A stretch of 64,000 nucleotides of DNA from Rhodothalassium salexigens DSM 2132 (GCF_004341375.1 NZ_SLXO01000008.1:62001-126000); one strand, 5' to 3'. Shown: positions 42,551 to 51,819, counted from the stretch's first letter. The notes: a model not told the origin generated them from the sequence alone. Numbers and translations: made by a program.

Positions 42551-45457
42551 TTAGTTGGTCACCGTGGCGACCGACGCGACCGATAGCGCCAGATTGCCGA
42601 AGATATCGGCGATGGTGCCGGCGATCTCCAGATACTGGACCGGGGTCACGTCCATGGGCACGACGATGGTGGTGCCGGGCGGGATGGTCTGCTCGCGGAA
42701 GCTCCAGATTGACATGGAGACAGGCGTTGCCTCGCCATTGGCCTTGACCACGAAGATGCGGCCCTTCTCGGCGGTCGTTTGCAGACCGCCGGCCTCCTTG
42801 AGATAGTCGCGCACCGACTTGCCCTCGCGGTGGCGGAAGCTGCCCGGGTTGAGCACGTCGCCGGCGACCTGAACGGTGGTCGGGCGGCGCGGCATGTGCA
42901 GCGTGTCGCCGGGTTCGAGCGAGATATTGGCGATCGGGTCGCGCGCCAGCACCTCGGGCTCGGCGTCGACCACCATGCGTCCGGTGATGTCGGCCGATGA
43001 CAGGGTGTTGGACAGCCGCCGCGCCGCGGTCAGCGCTTCGCCGTCCACATTGCCCTTGATCGCCGCCAGGGTGAGCGCAGTGTCCATCTCGCGCGCCGTG
43101 CGTTTCAAGCTCTCGCGGCGCTGATCGCGCACGCTCTCGCGGGTGAACACCGCGCCATAGGGATAGGCGCGGCTGGTCAGTCCGCCGGCACGGCCGATCA
43201 GTTCCAACAATGTTTCACCGCGTTTGATGGTGTAGACGCCGGGGCGCTCGAACTCGCCGGTCAACAGCACGGTGCCGGGTTCCTGGTCGCTGCGCAGGGC
43301 GGTGACCCGGACGCTCGACCCCGGCGAGACCGCGACGCTTTTGGGATCGGTCTCGGTCAGGTCCACCTTGCGGCGGTCCACGTCGATGCCCTGGCCCGCC
43401 TTGCGCTCATAGAGCGACAGTTCGACCAGCTTGCGGTTGGCATTGAGCGACAGCCCACCGGCCACCGCGATGGTGCCCGCCAAGCTGGTCTCATAGGCGA
43501 ACGGGTAGATGCCCGGCTGGCGCACGGCGCCGGAAATCGCGGTGGCGTATTCGAGCGCAAAGGCCAGCAGGTCAGGCCGGTCCTCGAACAGGTCGGGGCA
43601 GGCGATCTCACCCGTCTGACGGTCGCTGATGATCGAACGGTCCATCTGACCCGACAGGGCCGCAGCGCCGCTGTCCTGTTCGGCCATTCCCTGGCTGGTG
43701 AAGAAGGCCGAGCGGAAGGTGGTGGCGAAGCGCTCGGTCTCGGCCTCGCGCACGCGCTTGGCCAGTACCTCAAGGGATTCGCAATTGCCGGGATCGTTGG
43801 GCTGGTCGATGGTCAGCTTGACCGGTTCGCTGCCCATGAAATCGACGGCGGTCTCGTTGAGCACCACCAGTTCGTCCCACGAGCGCAGGCGGACATCGGT
43901 CTCGCCCTTGAGCACGGCAGCCAGATTGACCGCGCGCATGACCGTCGCCAGCGTTTCGGGGTCCTTGCGCTTGAGCAGGGCGAACGGCAGATAGGCGTCG
44001 GGCTTGAGCGCCTGACCGCCTTCGAGTGCCTTGGACAGAAAACCGTATTCGTCGATCGAGCGGATGCCCGGCGAATAGACCGCGCCGGCCAGTTCGAACT
44101 GGCCCATGGTCGCCTGGCTGCGTAGTTGCAGCAGCAGGATGTCGCTGGGCTGAAGCCGCGCCTCGGCGCCGCTCAGATAGCGCATGGTCTCGCCGCCCTC
44201 GGGCGACACGCGCTTGACCAGCATGCGGCTGCCGCGCGCCAGCACGCTGCCGCCGGCCATGGCGAGCATTTCGTCGGCTGCCGACGTTGCCGCGCCGGGG
44301 GCGAGTTCGTAGATCGCCGGGCGCACCACGGCGCCGGCCACCGCCACGGTGGGGCCGATCGGCGGCACGATGATGCGCATGCCGTCGGTCAGGCGCAGGC
44401 TGTCGGTCTGGCGGCCGGCCAGAATATCGTAGAGGTCGAAGCTACGGCGACGGGTGCCGTCGTCGACGATGATGCGGCGCAGGCTGCCGGTCTTCTTGAC
44501 CCCGCCGGCGACCGACAGGGCGTCGAGAATGTCGGCGAAGCTGGACAGTTCGTACTGGCCGGGGCGGGTCACGTCGCCGAGCACATACGCGCTGACCAGA
44601 CGCGGCGCGCCCACCGACAACAACACCTCGGTGCCGACCAATTTGTTGCCGACCAGTTGCTCCACCTCGTCGCGCACCGTGCCCAATTCGCGCCCCGCAG
44701 CGGTCACAGGGCCCAAGTCCGGCAGCACCAGCCGGCCTTCGCGGTCCACCTGAAGGGTTTGGGTATCGTTTTCGTTGCCGTAGAGCGTCACCACCAGCTC
44801 GTCGCCGATGCCGAGCCGATAGTCGTCGGGCAGCCGGCCCGACAGCCCGCCCGGGAACTGCTTGGGATAGTCCAGCATGTCATAGCCATACTGGCGCAGC
44901 GGCTCAGGGGTGGCGAATTCAGCCCGCACCTGTTCGACTTCAAGCCGTTGTTCGCGCTCGCGGTTGCCGCCCTTCGCGCGAGCGACTTGGGCGGCCCCGG
45001 ATTGCATGGGGAAATTGCCAGGAACGGCCCCGGACTGAGCTTGTTGACGCTCGCGAACTTGCTGGTTGAGCATGCGTTCGCGCCGCTCCAGGTCGTCGAA
45101 CTGGTAGGCGCGCTCACGCCAGCGCCGGCGGGCTTCCTCTTCGAAGAACCCCAGTCGCGAATTATAGATGACCTCCAGCGTCGACAGTGCTTTCGGCTCT
45201 TTTCCGGCGGTTTGCCCCAATAGGTTGGTCTGGTTGGTGAGCTGTCCTTCGCGCTTGAGCCGCGATTCTTCAAGTGCCTGGGCCGGGTCCTGGCTGTCCA
45301 GGCCGCTTTGGCCCCGTTCGCGCAGCTTTTCCATCAGCTCGGGCGGGATCTGTTGGGCTACCGCCGGCGCCGCGATCGCGGCCGCCAGAAGAACAAACGC
45401 CATCCCCCACACCCAAGCGCTCAGACGCATGCGTGCGCCGATCCTCGTCCCCACCAT
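42551..45457 (-). CDS. Very large SLBB-domain polysaccharide export protein (OPX/Wza-related)
   Basis: A 968-residue exported protein with a Sec signal peptide (hydrophobic FVLLAAAIAAPAVAQ, cleavage about residue 35, no lipobox Cys). A Gln/Arg-rich coiled region follows (about 40-170). Then comes a polysaccharide-export domain (DYRLGIGDELVVTLYG) and several SLBB units: APRLVSAYVLGDVTRPGQY, GPTVAVAGAVVRPAIYEL, ISGAVRQPGIYPF, TVLLTGEFERPGVYTI, TVQVAGDVLNPGSFRH. The C-terminus ends with a short hydrophobic helix (TIADIFGNLALSVASVATV). Wza is about 380 aa, so this is a much larger OPX protein with extra SLBB repeats. It probably forms the periplasmic/outer-membrane conduit for the glycan made here. 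No Wzc-type partner is adjacent. TTG 45478 and ATG 45430 are alternative starts. Confidence 0.88.
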   Translation of the reverse strand: MVGTRIGARMRLSAWVWGMAFVLLAAAIAAPAVAQQIPPELMEKLRERGQSGLDSQDPAQALEESRLKREGQLTNQTNLLGQTAGKEPKALSTLEVIYNSRLGFFEEEARRRWRERAYQFDDLERRERMLNQQVRERQQAQSGAVPGNFPMQSGAAQVARAKGGNREREQRLEVEQVRAEFATPEPLRQYGYDMLDYPKQFPGGLSGRLPDDYRLGIGDELVVTLYGNENDTQTLQVDREGRLVLPDLGPVTAAGRELGTVRDEVEQLVGNKLVGTEVLLSVGAPRLVSAYVLGDVTRPGQYELSSFADILDALSVAGGVKKTGSLRRIIVDDGTRRRSFDLYDILAGRQTDSLRLTDGMRIIVPPIGPTVAVAGAVVRPAIYELAPGAATSAADEMLAMAGGSVLARGSRMLVKRVSPEGGETMRYLSGAEARLQPSDILLLQLRSQATMGQFELAGAVYSPGIRSIDEYGFLSKALEGGQALKPDAYLPFALLKRKDPETLATVMRAVNLAAVLKGETDVRLRSWDELVVLNETAVDFMGSEPVKLTIDQPNDPGNCESLEVLAKRVREAETERFATTFRSAFFTSQGMAEQDSGAAALSGQMDRSIISDRQTGEIACPDLFEDRPDLLAFALEYATAISGAVRQPGIYPFAYETSLAGTIAVAGGLSLNANRKLVELSLYERKAGQGIDVDRRKVDLTETDPKSVAVSPGSSVRVTALRSDQEPGTVLLTGEFERPGVYTIKRGETLLELIGRAGGLTSRAYPYGAVFTRESVRDQRRESLKRTAREMDTALTLAAIKGNVDGEALTAARRLSNTLSSADITGRMVVDAEPEVLARDPIANISLEPGDTLHMPRRPTTVQVAGDVLNPGSFRHREGKSVRDYLKEAGGLQTTAEKGRIFVVKANGEATPVSMSIWSFREQTIPPGTTIVVPMDVTPVQYLEIAGTIADIFGNLALSVASVATVTN

Positions 45458-45542
45458 AGTCCGAATGCCCCCTGTCAAACTGCACGACCGCTTGGTCTCA
45501 GCGGTCGCCGACGCTCGTCATAGCGTCTTGAAGACACCGACG

Positions 45543-45559
45543 AAAGCCCGCAATCGGGC
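45543..45559 (-). terminator. Possible weak terminator after the tenA/TPMT genes
   Basis: Read on the minus strand: GCCCG, loop ATTG, CGGGC, then TTT. The stem is only five GC pairs and the T-run is short. It lies 22 bases after the stop of the TPMT-like gene and before the SLBB gene. Confidence 0.35.
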
Positions 45560-45581
45560 CTGGTAAGGGCTGTGGCGCCGG

Positions 45582-46238
45582 CTAGCGGCGGTCGAGGATA
45601 TGGCCGCGCTCGGTGCGATCGGCCCGGCGGCTGACAGTGATCGGCGCCACCGGGTCCCACGACCAGCGCGCCGCCGGGAACAACGTGCCCATAAGGTTCA
45701 GGTCGCAGTGCCAGGGCGGGCCGCCGTCCTGGCCGGTTTGCATGAACAGCGCGAACAGACGCCCGCCCGGGCGCAGCCACTGGTGCAGCCGGTCGGCATA
45801 GACCGCCCAGGTGGCCGGCGGCAGCGCGCACAAACAGGTCTGTTCGTAGATCGCGTCGACGGGGTCGGCCGGGTGCCAGGCCAGCAGGTCGGCCTCGACC
45901 AGATGGGTGGCGGCCAGCGGCGCCTCAGCCCGGGCGCGGTCGAGCGTGTCTTGCAGCCCGGCGAGCGCGGTGTCGGAGCGGTCGACGGCGGTGACGCGCA
46001 CGCCGGCGCGCGCCAGTGCCAGCACCTCGGGCGAACGCCCGGCGCCTGGGATCAGCACATGGTCGAGATCGGAGAACAGGCCGCCCGCACGCCAGGTCTC
46101 GAACGCCGGGTTGACGGTGTCGGATTCCCACGGCGCGTCTCCCGCCCGGTAGCGGGCGTCCCAGTCGCAGGCGAGCGATGGCGAGCCCCCGGCGGCGTGG
46201 CCGGTGGGGGCGGTCGGGTCGTTGTCATGCGAGGTCAA
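45582..46238 (-). CDS. TPMT-family methyltransferase (thiopurine S-methyltransferase-like)
   Basis: A 218-residue SAM methyltransferase. Near the N-terminus DWDARYRAGDAPWES matches the TPMT family, then VLIPGAGRSPEVLALA (motif I) and IYEQTCLCALPP. Family members methylate thiols, thiopurines, tellurite/selenite or halides; the substrate here is unknown. The start is TTG 46238, since AGGAG lies about ten bases upstream and no ATG is available before the conserved region. The start lies inside the end of tenA (14-nt overlap), so the pair is co-translated. Confidence 0.85.
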   Translation of the reverse strand: MTSHDNDPTAPTGHAAGGSPSLACDWDARYRAGDAPWESDTVNPAFETWRAGGLFSDLDHVLIPGAGRSPEVLALARAGVRVTAVDRSDTALAGLQDTLDRARAEAPLAATHLVEADLLAWHPADPVDAIYEQTCLCALPPATWAVYADRLHQWLRPGGRLFALFMQTGQDGGPPWHCDLNLMGTLFPAARWSWDPVAPITVSRRADRTERGHILDRR

Positions 46239-46899
46239 GGGGCCACTTCTCCTGACGATAGGCGGCATCCCAGAACATCCACTCATAGCGCGTGGACATC
46301 TGGAAGGCGTCGAGCATGCGGGTGCGGACCGCCGGCGTCGCGTCGGCCGCGGCGCGGTCGGCGATCGCCTTGACCGCGTCGGTGGCGGCGCCGAAGTCCG
46401 GGTCGGCATAGGTGTCGATCCAGGCCTGATAAGGGTTGCCCGGTACCGACCGGCCGGCAACCCGATTGCCGACGTCCCAGTAGATCCAGAAGCACGGCAG
46501 GACGGCGGCCACCAACTCTTCCCAACTGTCGTGGGCGGTGGCCATCAGGAAGCTGGTATAGGCGTGGCAGGTGGGGTTCGGCCGGGCGTCGGCGACGGCC
46601 TTTTTGGACACGCTGAAGCGCTTGAAATAGTCTTCATGCAAGCTGCGTTCGGCGATCAGCGCGGCTTGCGACGACTGCGCGAAGATGGCCACCGCTTCCG
46701 GGTCGGGCGCCCGCGCCGCCGCCAACGCCAGGGCACGGCTGAACGCCACCAAATAGATCGAATCCTGGATCATGTAGGTCAGGAACCGCTCGCGCGACAG
46801 CGTGCCCGCCGCCAGTTCCCGGTTGAGCGGCAGGTCGAGGATGGCGCTGCGCAGATCGGCTATATGCGCCCAGGCGGTGTCACAGAAGCGAGTGCTCAT
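46225..46899 (-). CDS. tenA: TenA family aminopyrimidine aminohydrolase / thiaminase II
   Basis: A 224-residue all-helical TenA protein, which salvages thiamin breakdown products by hydrolysing aminopyrimidines to HMP. Conserved parts are FLTYMIQDSIYLVAFSRALA, CHAYTSFLMATAHD (including the active-site Cys region), LPCFWIYWDVG and YQAWIDTYADPDF. AAGGAGAG seven bases before the ATG at 46899 supports the start. It follows the TPR gene by 50 bases. No thiamin-pyrophosphate riboswitch was recognised upstream. Confidence 0.92.
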   Translation of the reverse strand: MSTRFCDTAWAHIADLRSAILDLPLNRELAAGTLSRERFLTYMIQDSIYLVAFSRALALAAARAPDPEAVAIFAQSSQAALIAERSLHEDYFKRFSVSKKAVADARPNPTCHAYTSFLMATAHDSWEELVAAVLPCFWIYWDVGNRVAGRSVPGNPYQAWIDTYADPDFGAATDAVKAIADRAAADATPAVRTRMLDAFQMSTRYEWMFWDAAYRQEKWPLDLA

Positions 46900-46949
46900 G
46901 GCACCGCTCTCCTTGGTTGGTGATTGGCGGGCCTCTGGTCGGGCCGAGG

Positions 46950-47921
46950 TCATTCGGGCGTTTCCGCGCCGCGTTCGGGCGCCTTCGGTGTGGACGGGCG
47001 AGCGGTCGGGCTTTCCGGCAGGACGCCGATTGCCGGATCGAGTCGGTCGAGATTGTTGCGCGCGGCCTGCGCCGCCGCGGTGTCCTGTTCGACCCGCAGA
47101 ACCTGGTGCCAGGCCGACCGGGCACCGTCCAGATCGCCCATGCGCGCCCGGATATTGCCCTTTTCGAGCCACGCCGGCCCCCATTCGGGGCGGCCGTCGA
47201 TGACCTCGGCCACATCGTCCTCGGCGCGGTCGAGCGCCCCCAGATGGCGGCGAGCGGTGGCCCGGTAAAGCCGCACGTCGAGGCGGTCGGCGTCGAGCGC
47301 CAGGGCGTCATCAAGCGCGCGCGCCGCCAGGTCGAAGGCGCCGGCGGCAGCCGCGGCACGGGCGCGGTCGACCAGCAGTTCGAGCCGCGCCAGGCGCTCG
47401 CGGTCCGGCAGCAAGGCCAGCGCCGCGTCGAACCGCTCGGCGGCAGTGTCGGCGTCGCCGGCCATCAGCCAGGCATTGCCCGCCTGCGACAACACGCCGC
47501 TGAGCAGCAGCTTGAGGTCGCCCGAGTCGGGATCGAGCCGACTCAATAGGCCGTTCGAGGCGCGGATCTGCCCGGTCGCGGCGTCGAACCGCGCGGCGGC
47601 GGTGGCGAAGTCTTCAAGCCCGACCAGTGCCACGGCGGCGCAATGGTCGGGGGCACCGGCGGGGGCGTCGGCCTCGGCCGCCCAGCTTTCGGCCAGGCTC
47701 AGCCCTTCGCCGGGGCGCTTGCGCGCCGCTTTGATGCACGCCTGATAGCGCCGTGCGCCGGCCTGATCCTCGACCACATGGGGGCCGCCCGGACGTGTTT
47801 CGGGCGGCCGTTTGACGGTGATGTCGGGCGGCGGGCTGGCGAAAGCTGCGGGTCCCCACAGCCAGATTGCCATGGCCAATGCTGCGGCGCGCCCAAGCCG
47901 GGTTTTGAACCTGTCAACCAT
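46950..47921 (-). CDS. TPR-repeat periplasmic protein
   Basis: A 323-residue protein with an N-terminal signal sequence (ALAMAIWLWGPAAFA, cleavage near residue 29) and several tetratricopeptide-type helix pairs between about residues 120 and 300. Examples are AWLMAGDADTAAERFDAALALLPD, LDDALALDADRLDVRLYRATARRHLGALDRAE and GPAWLEKGNIRARMGDLDGA. The tail is disordered. TPR proteins act as protein-binding scaffolds; no partner is visible. The start is ATG 47921, divergent from the epimerase-like gene with 51 bases between. No good ribosome-binding site is seen. Confidence 0.8.
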   Translation of the reverse strand: MVDRFKTRLGRAAALAMAIWLWGPAAFASPPPDITVKRPPETRPGGPHVVEDQAGARRYQACIKAARKRPGEGLSLAESWAAEADAPAGAPDHCAAVALVGLEDFATAAARFDAATGQIRASNGLLSRLDPDSGDLKLLLSGVLSQAGNAWLMAGDADTAAERFDAALALLPDRERLARLELLVDRARAAAAAGAFDLAARALDDALALDADRLDVRLYRATARRHLGALDRAEDDVAEVIDGRPEWGPAWLEKGNIRARMGDLDGARSAWHQVLRVEQDTAAAQAARNNLDRLDPAIGVLPESPTARPSTPKAPERGAETPE

Positions 47922-47972
47922 AGGCGCTATGAACCATGTCGAGGATCGTTTTTCAAGGCGGGAGGCGAGCGG

Positions 47973-48866
47973 ATGACCACACACCGGGGCGGCGGCGCCG
48001 GACACCTGTTCTGTTTCGGGTTGGGCTATTCGGCTTTGGCGTTGGCGCGGGCGATGGTGCGTGCGGGGTGGCGCGTTTCGGGCACGGTGCGCACCGAGGA
48101 AAAGGCCCGTGCCCTGGCGCGCGAGGGTTTTTCGGTCTGGCTGTTCGACGCCACCGCGCCGCTCGCCGAGCCCGAGGCCGCGTTCGAGGGCGTGACCCAT
48201 GTGCTGACGTCGATACCGCCGGGCGACGGGCCGGAACCGGTCTTGGCCCACCATCGCGCCGATATCGTCCGTTTGGCGCCCCACTGGATCGGCTATCTGT
48301 CCACCACCGGCGTCTATGGTGATCATGGCGGCGACTGGGTCGACGAGGACACGCCGCTGACGCCGTCGGGCGTGCGCGGCAGCCGCCGGGTCGAGGCCGA
48401 ACAAGCCTGGGCTGCGCTGTACGAAACCCACAGCCTGCCGGTGCACCGGTTCCGTCTGGCCGGGATCTACGGACCGGGGCGCAATGCGCTGGTCTCGTTG
48501 CAGGAAGGCCGCGCCCGGCGCATCGTCAAGCCGGGCCAGGTGTTCAGCCGTATCCATGTGGACGATATCGCCGCCGTGTTGCGCGCGTCCATGGACCGGC
48601 CGGACCCCGGGGCGGTCTACAATGTGTGCGACGACGAACCCGCCCCGCCCCAGGACCTGATCACCTATGCCGCCGAGTTGCTGGGCGTCGCGACGCCGCC
48701 CGACATTCCGTTCGAGAGCGCCGAGCTGTCGCCCATGGCGCGCAGCTTCTATGCCGACAACAAGCGCGTGCGCAACGACCGGATCAAGCGCGACCTGGGC
48801 GTCACGCTGGCCTATCCCGACTATCGCAGCGGTTTGCGCGCCCTGGCTGCGGCGCAAGCGGCCTGA
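47973..48866 (+). CDS. NAD-dependent epimerase/dehydratase-like protein (YeeZ type)
   Basis: A 297-residue extended SDR-fold protein. The N-terminal dinucleotide motif is unusual (HLFCFGLGYSALALA, GxGYxxxxxA) as in the YeeZ subgroup. YLSTTGVYGDHGG, the catalytic-region RVEAEQAW (not the usual YxxxK), FRLAGIYGPGRNAL and SRIHVDDIAAVL follow. The substrate is not known. GGGAGG lies seven bases upstream of the ATG. A convergent hydrolase gene follows after 19 bases. Confidence 0.85.
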   Translation: MTTHRGGGAGHLFCFGLGYSALALARAMVRAGWRVSGTVRTEEKARALAREGFSVWLFDATAPLAEPEAAFEGVTHVLTSIPPGDGPEPVLAHHRADIVRLAPHWIGYLSTTGVYGDHGGDWVDEDTPLTPSGVRGSRRVEAEQAWAALYETHSLPVHRFRLAGIYGPGRNALVSLQEGRARRIVKPGQVFSRIHVDDIAAVLRASMDRPDPGAVYNVCDDEPAPPQDLITYAAELLGVATPPDIPFESAELSPMARSFYADNKRVRNDRIKRDLGVTLAYPDYRSGLRALAAAQAA

Positions 48867-48885
48867 GCGGCGGGCGCGGGCCTCA

Positions 48886-49641
48886 TCAGGCGGCGAGCGC
48901 CAGCAACTCGTCGACGGCGGCACTCAGCCGGGCCAGGTCGGCCGGCGTGCTCAGCCGGTGGTCGCCGTTCTTGATCAGGGTCACCGTCACGTCGTCGCCG
49001 GCCAGCGCCTCGGCGGTCTTCAGCGACCATTGCCAGGGCACGTCCGGGTCCTGTTGGCCGTGCAGCAGGCGCACCGGGCAGGCGAGCGGGATCGGTCCGT
49101 CGAGCACCAGATGATCCCGACCGTCTTCGATCAGCGTGCGGGTGATCACCACCGGATCGGGGCCGTAGGGTGAGGGCTCCTCATAGCGCCCGTCTTCGAT
49201 GATCGCGCGCCGGACGCTCTCGTCGAAGCCGTCCCACATCAGCCGTTCGGTGAAGTCGGCCGCTGCTGCCACGCCGACCAGACCGGCGACCCGCTCGGGC
49301 CGGGCGAGGGCGGCGAGGAGCGCGATCCAGCCGCCCATGGACGAACCGACCAGGATCAGCGGCCCGTCGGTCAGTTGGTCGATGGCGGCGAGCGCGTCGT
49401 CGCGCCAGGCGGAGATGGTGCCGTCTTCGAACCCGCCGTCGCTGGCGCCGTGGCCGCGATAGTCGAAGCGCAGGAAGCCATGGCCGCGGGCGGCGGCGTG
49501 GGCGTCCAGATGCTCGGCCTTGGTGCCGGTCATGTCGGACATGAAACCGCCCAGGAACACCACCGTGGCGCGCGCGCCCGGCCGGTGCGAATACGCCATG
49601 CGTTCACCGGTGATAAGCGATAGGGTCTCGACCGATGCCAT
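48886..49641 (-). CDS. Alpha/beta hydrolase
   Basis: A 251-residue serine hydrolase fold. The nucleophile elbow is GSSMGGW, preceded by FLRFDYRGHGASDGG. The acid is probably in HGQQDPDVPW and the catalytic His in NGDHRLS. It resembles the short-chain esterase/carboxylesterase group (DUF/BEM46-like). No signal peptide, so cytoplasmic. Substrate unknown. Divergent from the GT4 gene with 64 bases between. Confidence 0.88.
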   Translation of the reverse strand: MASVETLSLITGERMAYSHRPGARATVVFLGGFMSDMTGTKAEHLDAHAAARGHGFLRFDYRGHGASDGGFEDGTISAWRDDALAAIDQLTDGPLILVGSSMGGWIALLAALARPERVAGLVGVAAAADFTERLMWDGFDESVRRAIIEDGRYEEPSPYGPDPVVITRTLIEDGRDHLVLDGPIPLACPVRLLHGQQDPDVPWQWSLKTAEALAGDDVTVTLIKNGDHRLSTPADLARLSAAVDELLALAA

Positions 49642-49705
49642 CCGGGAAAGCTCCTTCGACGACCGCCCGAAGGCGGCATGGGCTCAAGGGACAAGGGAGA
49701 CGACA

Positions 49706-50890
49706 ATGACCACAGAGACGGCGACCGGGAAAGAGCTAATCGTGCGCGGTCCCCAGGCCGACCTGAGCGGTGTGGCGATTCTGCAGGTGCTCGACGCGCT
49801 CGACCATTCGGGTCCGGCGCGCAGTGCGGTGGACCTGGCGCGGGCGATCCGCCACGCCGGCGGACGGCCGCTGATCGCCTCGGCGGGCGGGCCGTTGCTG
49901 GCCGACGCGTTGGTCGCCGGGGCCGAACATCTGCAAATGTCGTCGGCATCATCCAATCCGTTCACGCTGATGGGGACGGCCAGCCAGTTGAGCCGCTATC
50001 TGGCCCAAGAAAAGGTCCGGGTCGTCCATCTGCGCTCGCGGCCCGGCGCCTGGCCCGCCCGGCGCGCCGCGAGGCGTCGGGGCACCGCCACGGTGGCCAC
50101 CGTCTCGGCGCTGTCGAGTGCCGGCGGCAAGCTCGCGCAATGGCTGGAAAAGGCGGTCGAGCGCGCCGACCGGGTGATCGCGCCGTCGGCTTATGTGCAA
50201 CAGGCGTTGGGCGAGGCGGGCATGAGCGACCGGCGCATCCGGCATATTCCACCGGGGGTCGATCTGGCGCGCTTCAATCCGGCCGGTATCCAGGCCGCGC
50301 GGATCATCAATCTGGCGCGCGACTGGCAGGTGCCCGACGGCGCGGCGGTGGTGCTGTGTCCGGTCGCCGCCGCCGGCGATCCGGGTGTCCGCCGGCTGGT
50401 CGAGGCGATGGCGCTGGTGCGGGCCAAACCGGTGGTCGCCTATCTGTTGGGCGAGGCCGACGGCGCACTCGACGGCCTGCAGCGGCTGGTCGACGATCGG
50501 GGGCTCAACGACCGGGTGCGCCTTTACGGGCCGTGCCGCGACCTGCCGGCGGCCTATATGCTCAGCGATGTGGTGGTGGTGCCCAACATGGTGCCGCCGG
50601 TGTTCGGCCAGGAGATCGCCGAGGCGGCCGCCATGGGCCGGCCGGTGGTGGCGACCGAGCTGGGCGCCAGCCGCGAAATGCTGGTGCCGGGCGAGACCGG
50701 CTGGCTGGTGGTGCCCGACAATGACGCCGCCCTGGCCGAGGCCATCGACCGCGCGGTGTCGATGGATCTGGGCCACCGCCGGGCGGTGGCGCTGGCGGCG
50801 CGGCGGCTGGCCCAGGACAGCTTCAGCCTGGCCGGCATGTGCGCGCGCACGCTGGACGTCTATGCCGAGGTGATGGCCGACCCGACCTGA
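49706..50890 (+). CDS. GT4 family glycosyltransferase
   Basis: A 394-residue GT-B glycosyltransferase. The N-terminal domain has ILQVLDALDHSGPARSAVDLA and VRVVHLRSRPGAWPARRAARR. The C-terminal domain has HIPPGVDLARFNPAGI, LLGEADGALDGL and a donor-site region FGQEIAEAAAMGRPVVATELG (E-x7-E-like). Members of this type act in LPS core or exopolysaccharide synthesis. GGGAG lies seven bases before ATG 49706. It is separated from the main glycan block and converges on galU. Confidence 0.88.
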   Translation: MTTETATGKELIVRGPQADLSGVAILQVLDALDHSGPARSAVDLARAIRHAGGRPLIASAGGPLLADALVAGAEHLQMSSASSNPFTLMGTASQLSRYLAQEKVRVVHLRSRPGAWPARRAARRRGTATVATVSALSSAGGKLAQWLEKAVERADRVIAPSAYVQQALGEAGMSDRRIRHIPPGVDLARFNPAGIQAARIINLARDWQVPDGAAVVLCPVAAAGDPGVRRLVEAMALVRAKPVVAYLLGEADGALDGLQRLVDDRGLNDRVRLYGPCRDLPAAYMLSDVVVVPNMVPPVFGQEIAEAAAMGRPVVATELGASREMLVPGETGWLVVPDNDAALAEAIDRAVSMDLGHRRAVALAARRLAQDSFSLAGMCARTLDVYAEVMADPT

Positions 50891-50916
50891 GAGACGCCGG
50901 GCCGGTGGTCCGGCGC

Positions 50917-50948
50917 TCAGTCGGCCAGGGGTTTTCAGTCGGCCAGGG
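50917..50948. repeat. 14-bp direct repeat duplicating the galU stop region
   Basis: TCAGTCGGCCAGGG occurs at 50917-50930 and 50935-50948, 18 bases apart. On the galU strand both copies read Leu-Ala-Asp-stop and they are in the same frame. A read-through of the first TGA would add five residues (Lys-Pro-Leu-Ala-Asp) and stop at the second. Confidence 0.75.
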
Positions 50949-51819
50949 ATTTAAGGAAGCTGTCGAGGCCCGGGCCCAGGTCCGGGCGTTCGAGCGCGAA
51001 GGCGATGGTCGCCTTCAAGAAGCCCAGCTTGTCGCCGCAATCGTAGCGCTGGCCCTCGAACGCGAAACCGTGGAAGGGCGCGCGGCCGATCTGTTCGGCG
51101 ATCGCGTCGGTCAGTTGGATCTCGCCGCCGGCGCCGGTGGTGCGCTTCGACAGGGCGTCGAACACGTCGGGGCACAGGATGTAGCGGCCGATCACGCATT
51201 GGGTCGACGGCGCGTCTTCGGGCGCCGGCTTTTCCACCAGGCCGCGCACCTCGGTCAGCCGGCCGCGCCGGGCGCCGGGGTCGATGACGCCATAGCGGCT
51301 GGTCTCGGCGCGCGGCACGTCCATCACCGCGACCATGTTGCCGCCCACCTCGGCATGGGCGTCGACCATCTGCTTCAGGCACGGCGTGTCGGCCTTGATC
51401 AGATCGTCGGCCAGCAAGACCGCGAACGGCGCGTCGCCGATCAGGTTGCGCGCGCACCAGACCGCGTGACCAAGGCCGAGGGGCGCCTGCTGGCGGGTAT
51501 AGGCGATGTCGCCTTCCTGCGGCATGATCGCGGTGACGGTGGCCAGTTGCTCGATCTTGCCGCGTTCGCGCAGGGTGTGTTCAAGCTCGTGGCAATGGTC
51601 GAAATGGTCTTCGATGGCGGTTTTGCCGCGCCCGGTGACCAGGATGATCTCTTCGATGCCGGCGGCGCGCGCTTCCTCGACCGCGTACTGGATCAGCGGC
51701 TTGTCGACCACCGGCAGCATTTCCTTGGGCATCGCCTTGGTGGCGGGCAGGAACCGGGTGCCGAGGCCGGCGACCGGCAGGATCGCCTTCTTGACGCGGT
51801 GGGGGGAGGGCGCGGGCAT
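50935..51819 (-). CDS. galU: UTP-glucose-1-phosphate uridylyltransferase
   Basis: GalU makes UDP-glucose for LPS, exopolysaccharide and glycolipids. The nucleotidyltransferase signature GLGTRFLPATKAMPKEMLPV is at residues about 18-37. The family motifs LGLGHAVWCARN, VLLADDLI, VEKPAPEDAPS and GQRYDCGDKLGFLKA follow. Length 294 aa is typical. The ATG at 51819 is preceded by an AGGATGTGA region, a weak ribosome-binding site. It is transcribed away from thrS. Confidence 0.95.
   Translation of the reverse strand: MPAPSPHRVKKAILPVAGLGTRFLPATKAMPKEMLPVVDKPLIQYAVEEARAAGIEEIILVTGRGKTAIEDHFDHCHELEHTLRERGKIEQLATVTAIMPQEGDIAYTRQQAPLGLGHAVWCARNLIGDAPFAVLLADDLIKADTPCLKQMVDAHAEVGGNMVAVMDVPRAETSRYGVIDPGARRGRLTEVRGLVEKPAPEDAPSTQCVIGRYILCPDVFDALSKRTTGAGGEIQLTDAIAEQIGRAPFHGFAFEGQRYDCGDKLGFLKATIAFALERPDLGPGLDSFLKSLAD

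Noticed and set aside
45473-45478. TTGACA just before the SLBB gene start as a -35 box
   Set aside because: It is a perfect hexamer, but no -10-like sequence lies at the right distance and it would put the transcript start after the chosen ATG.
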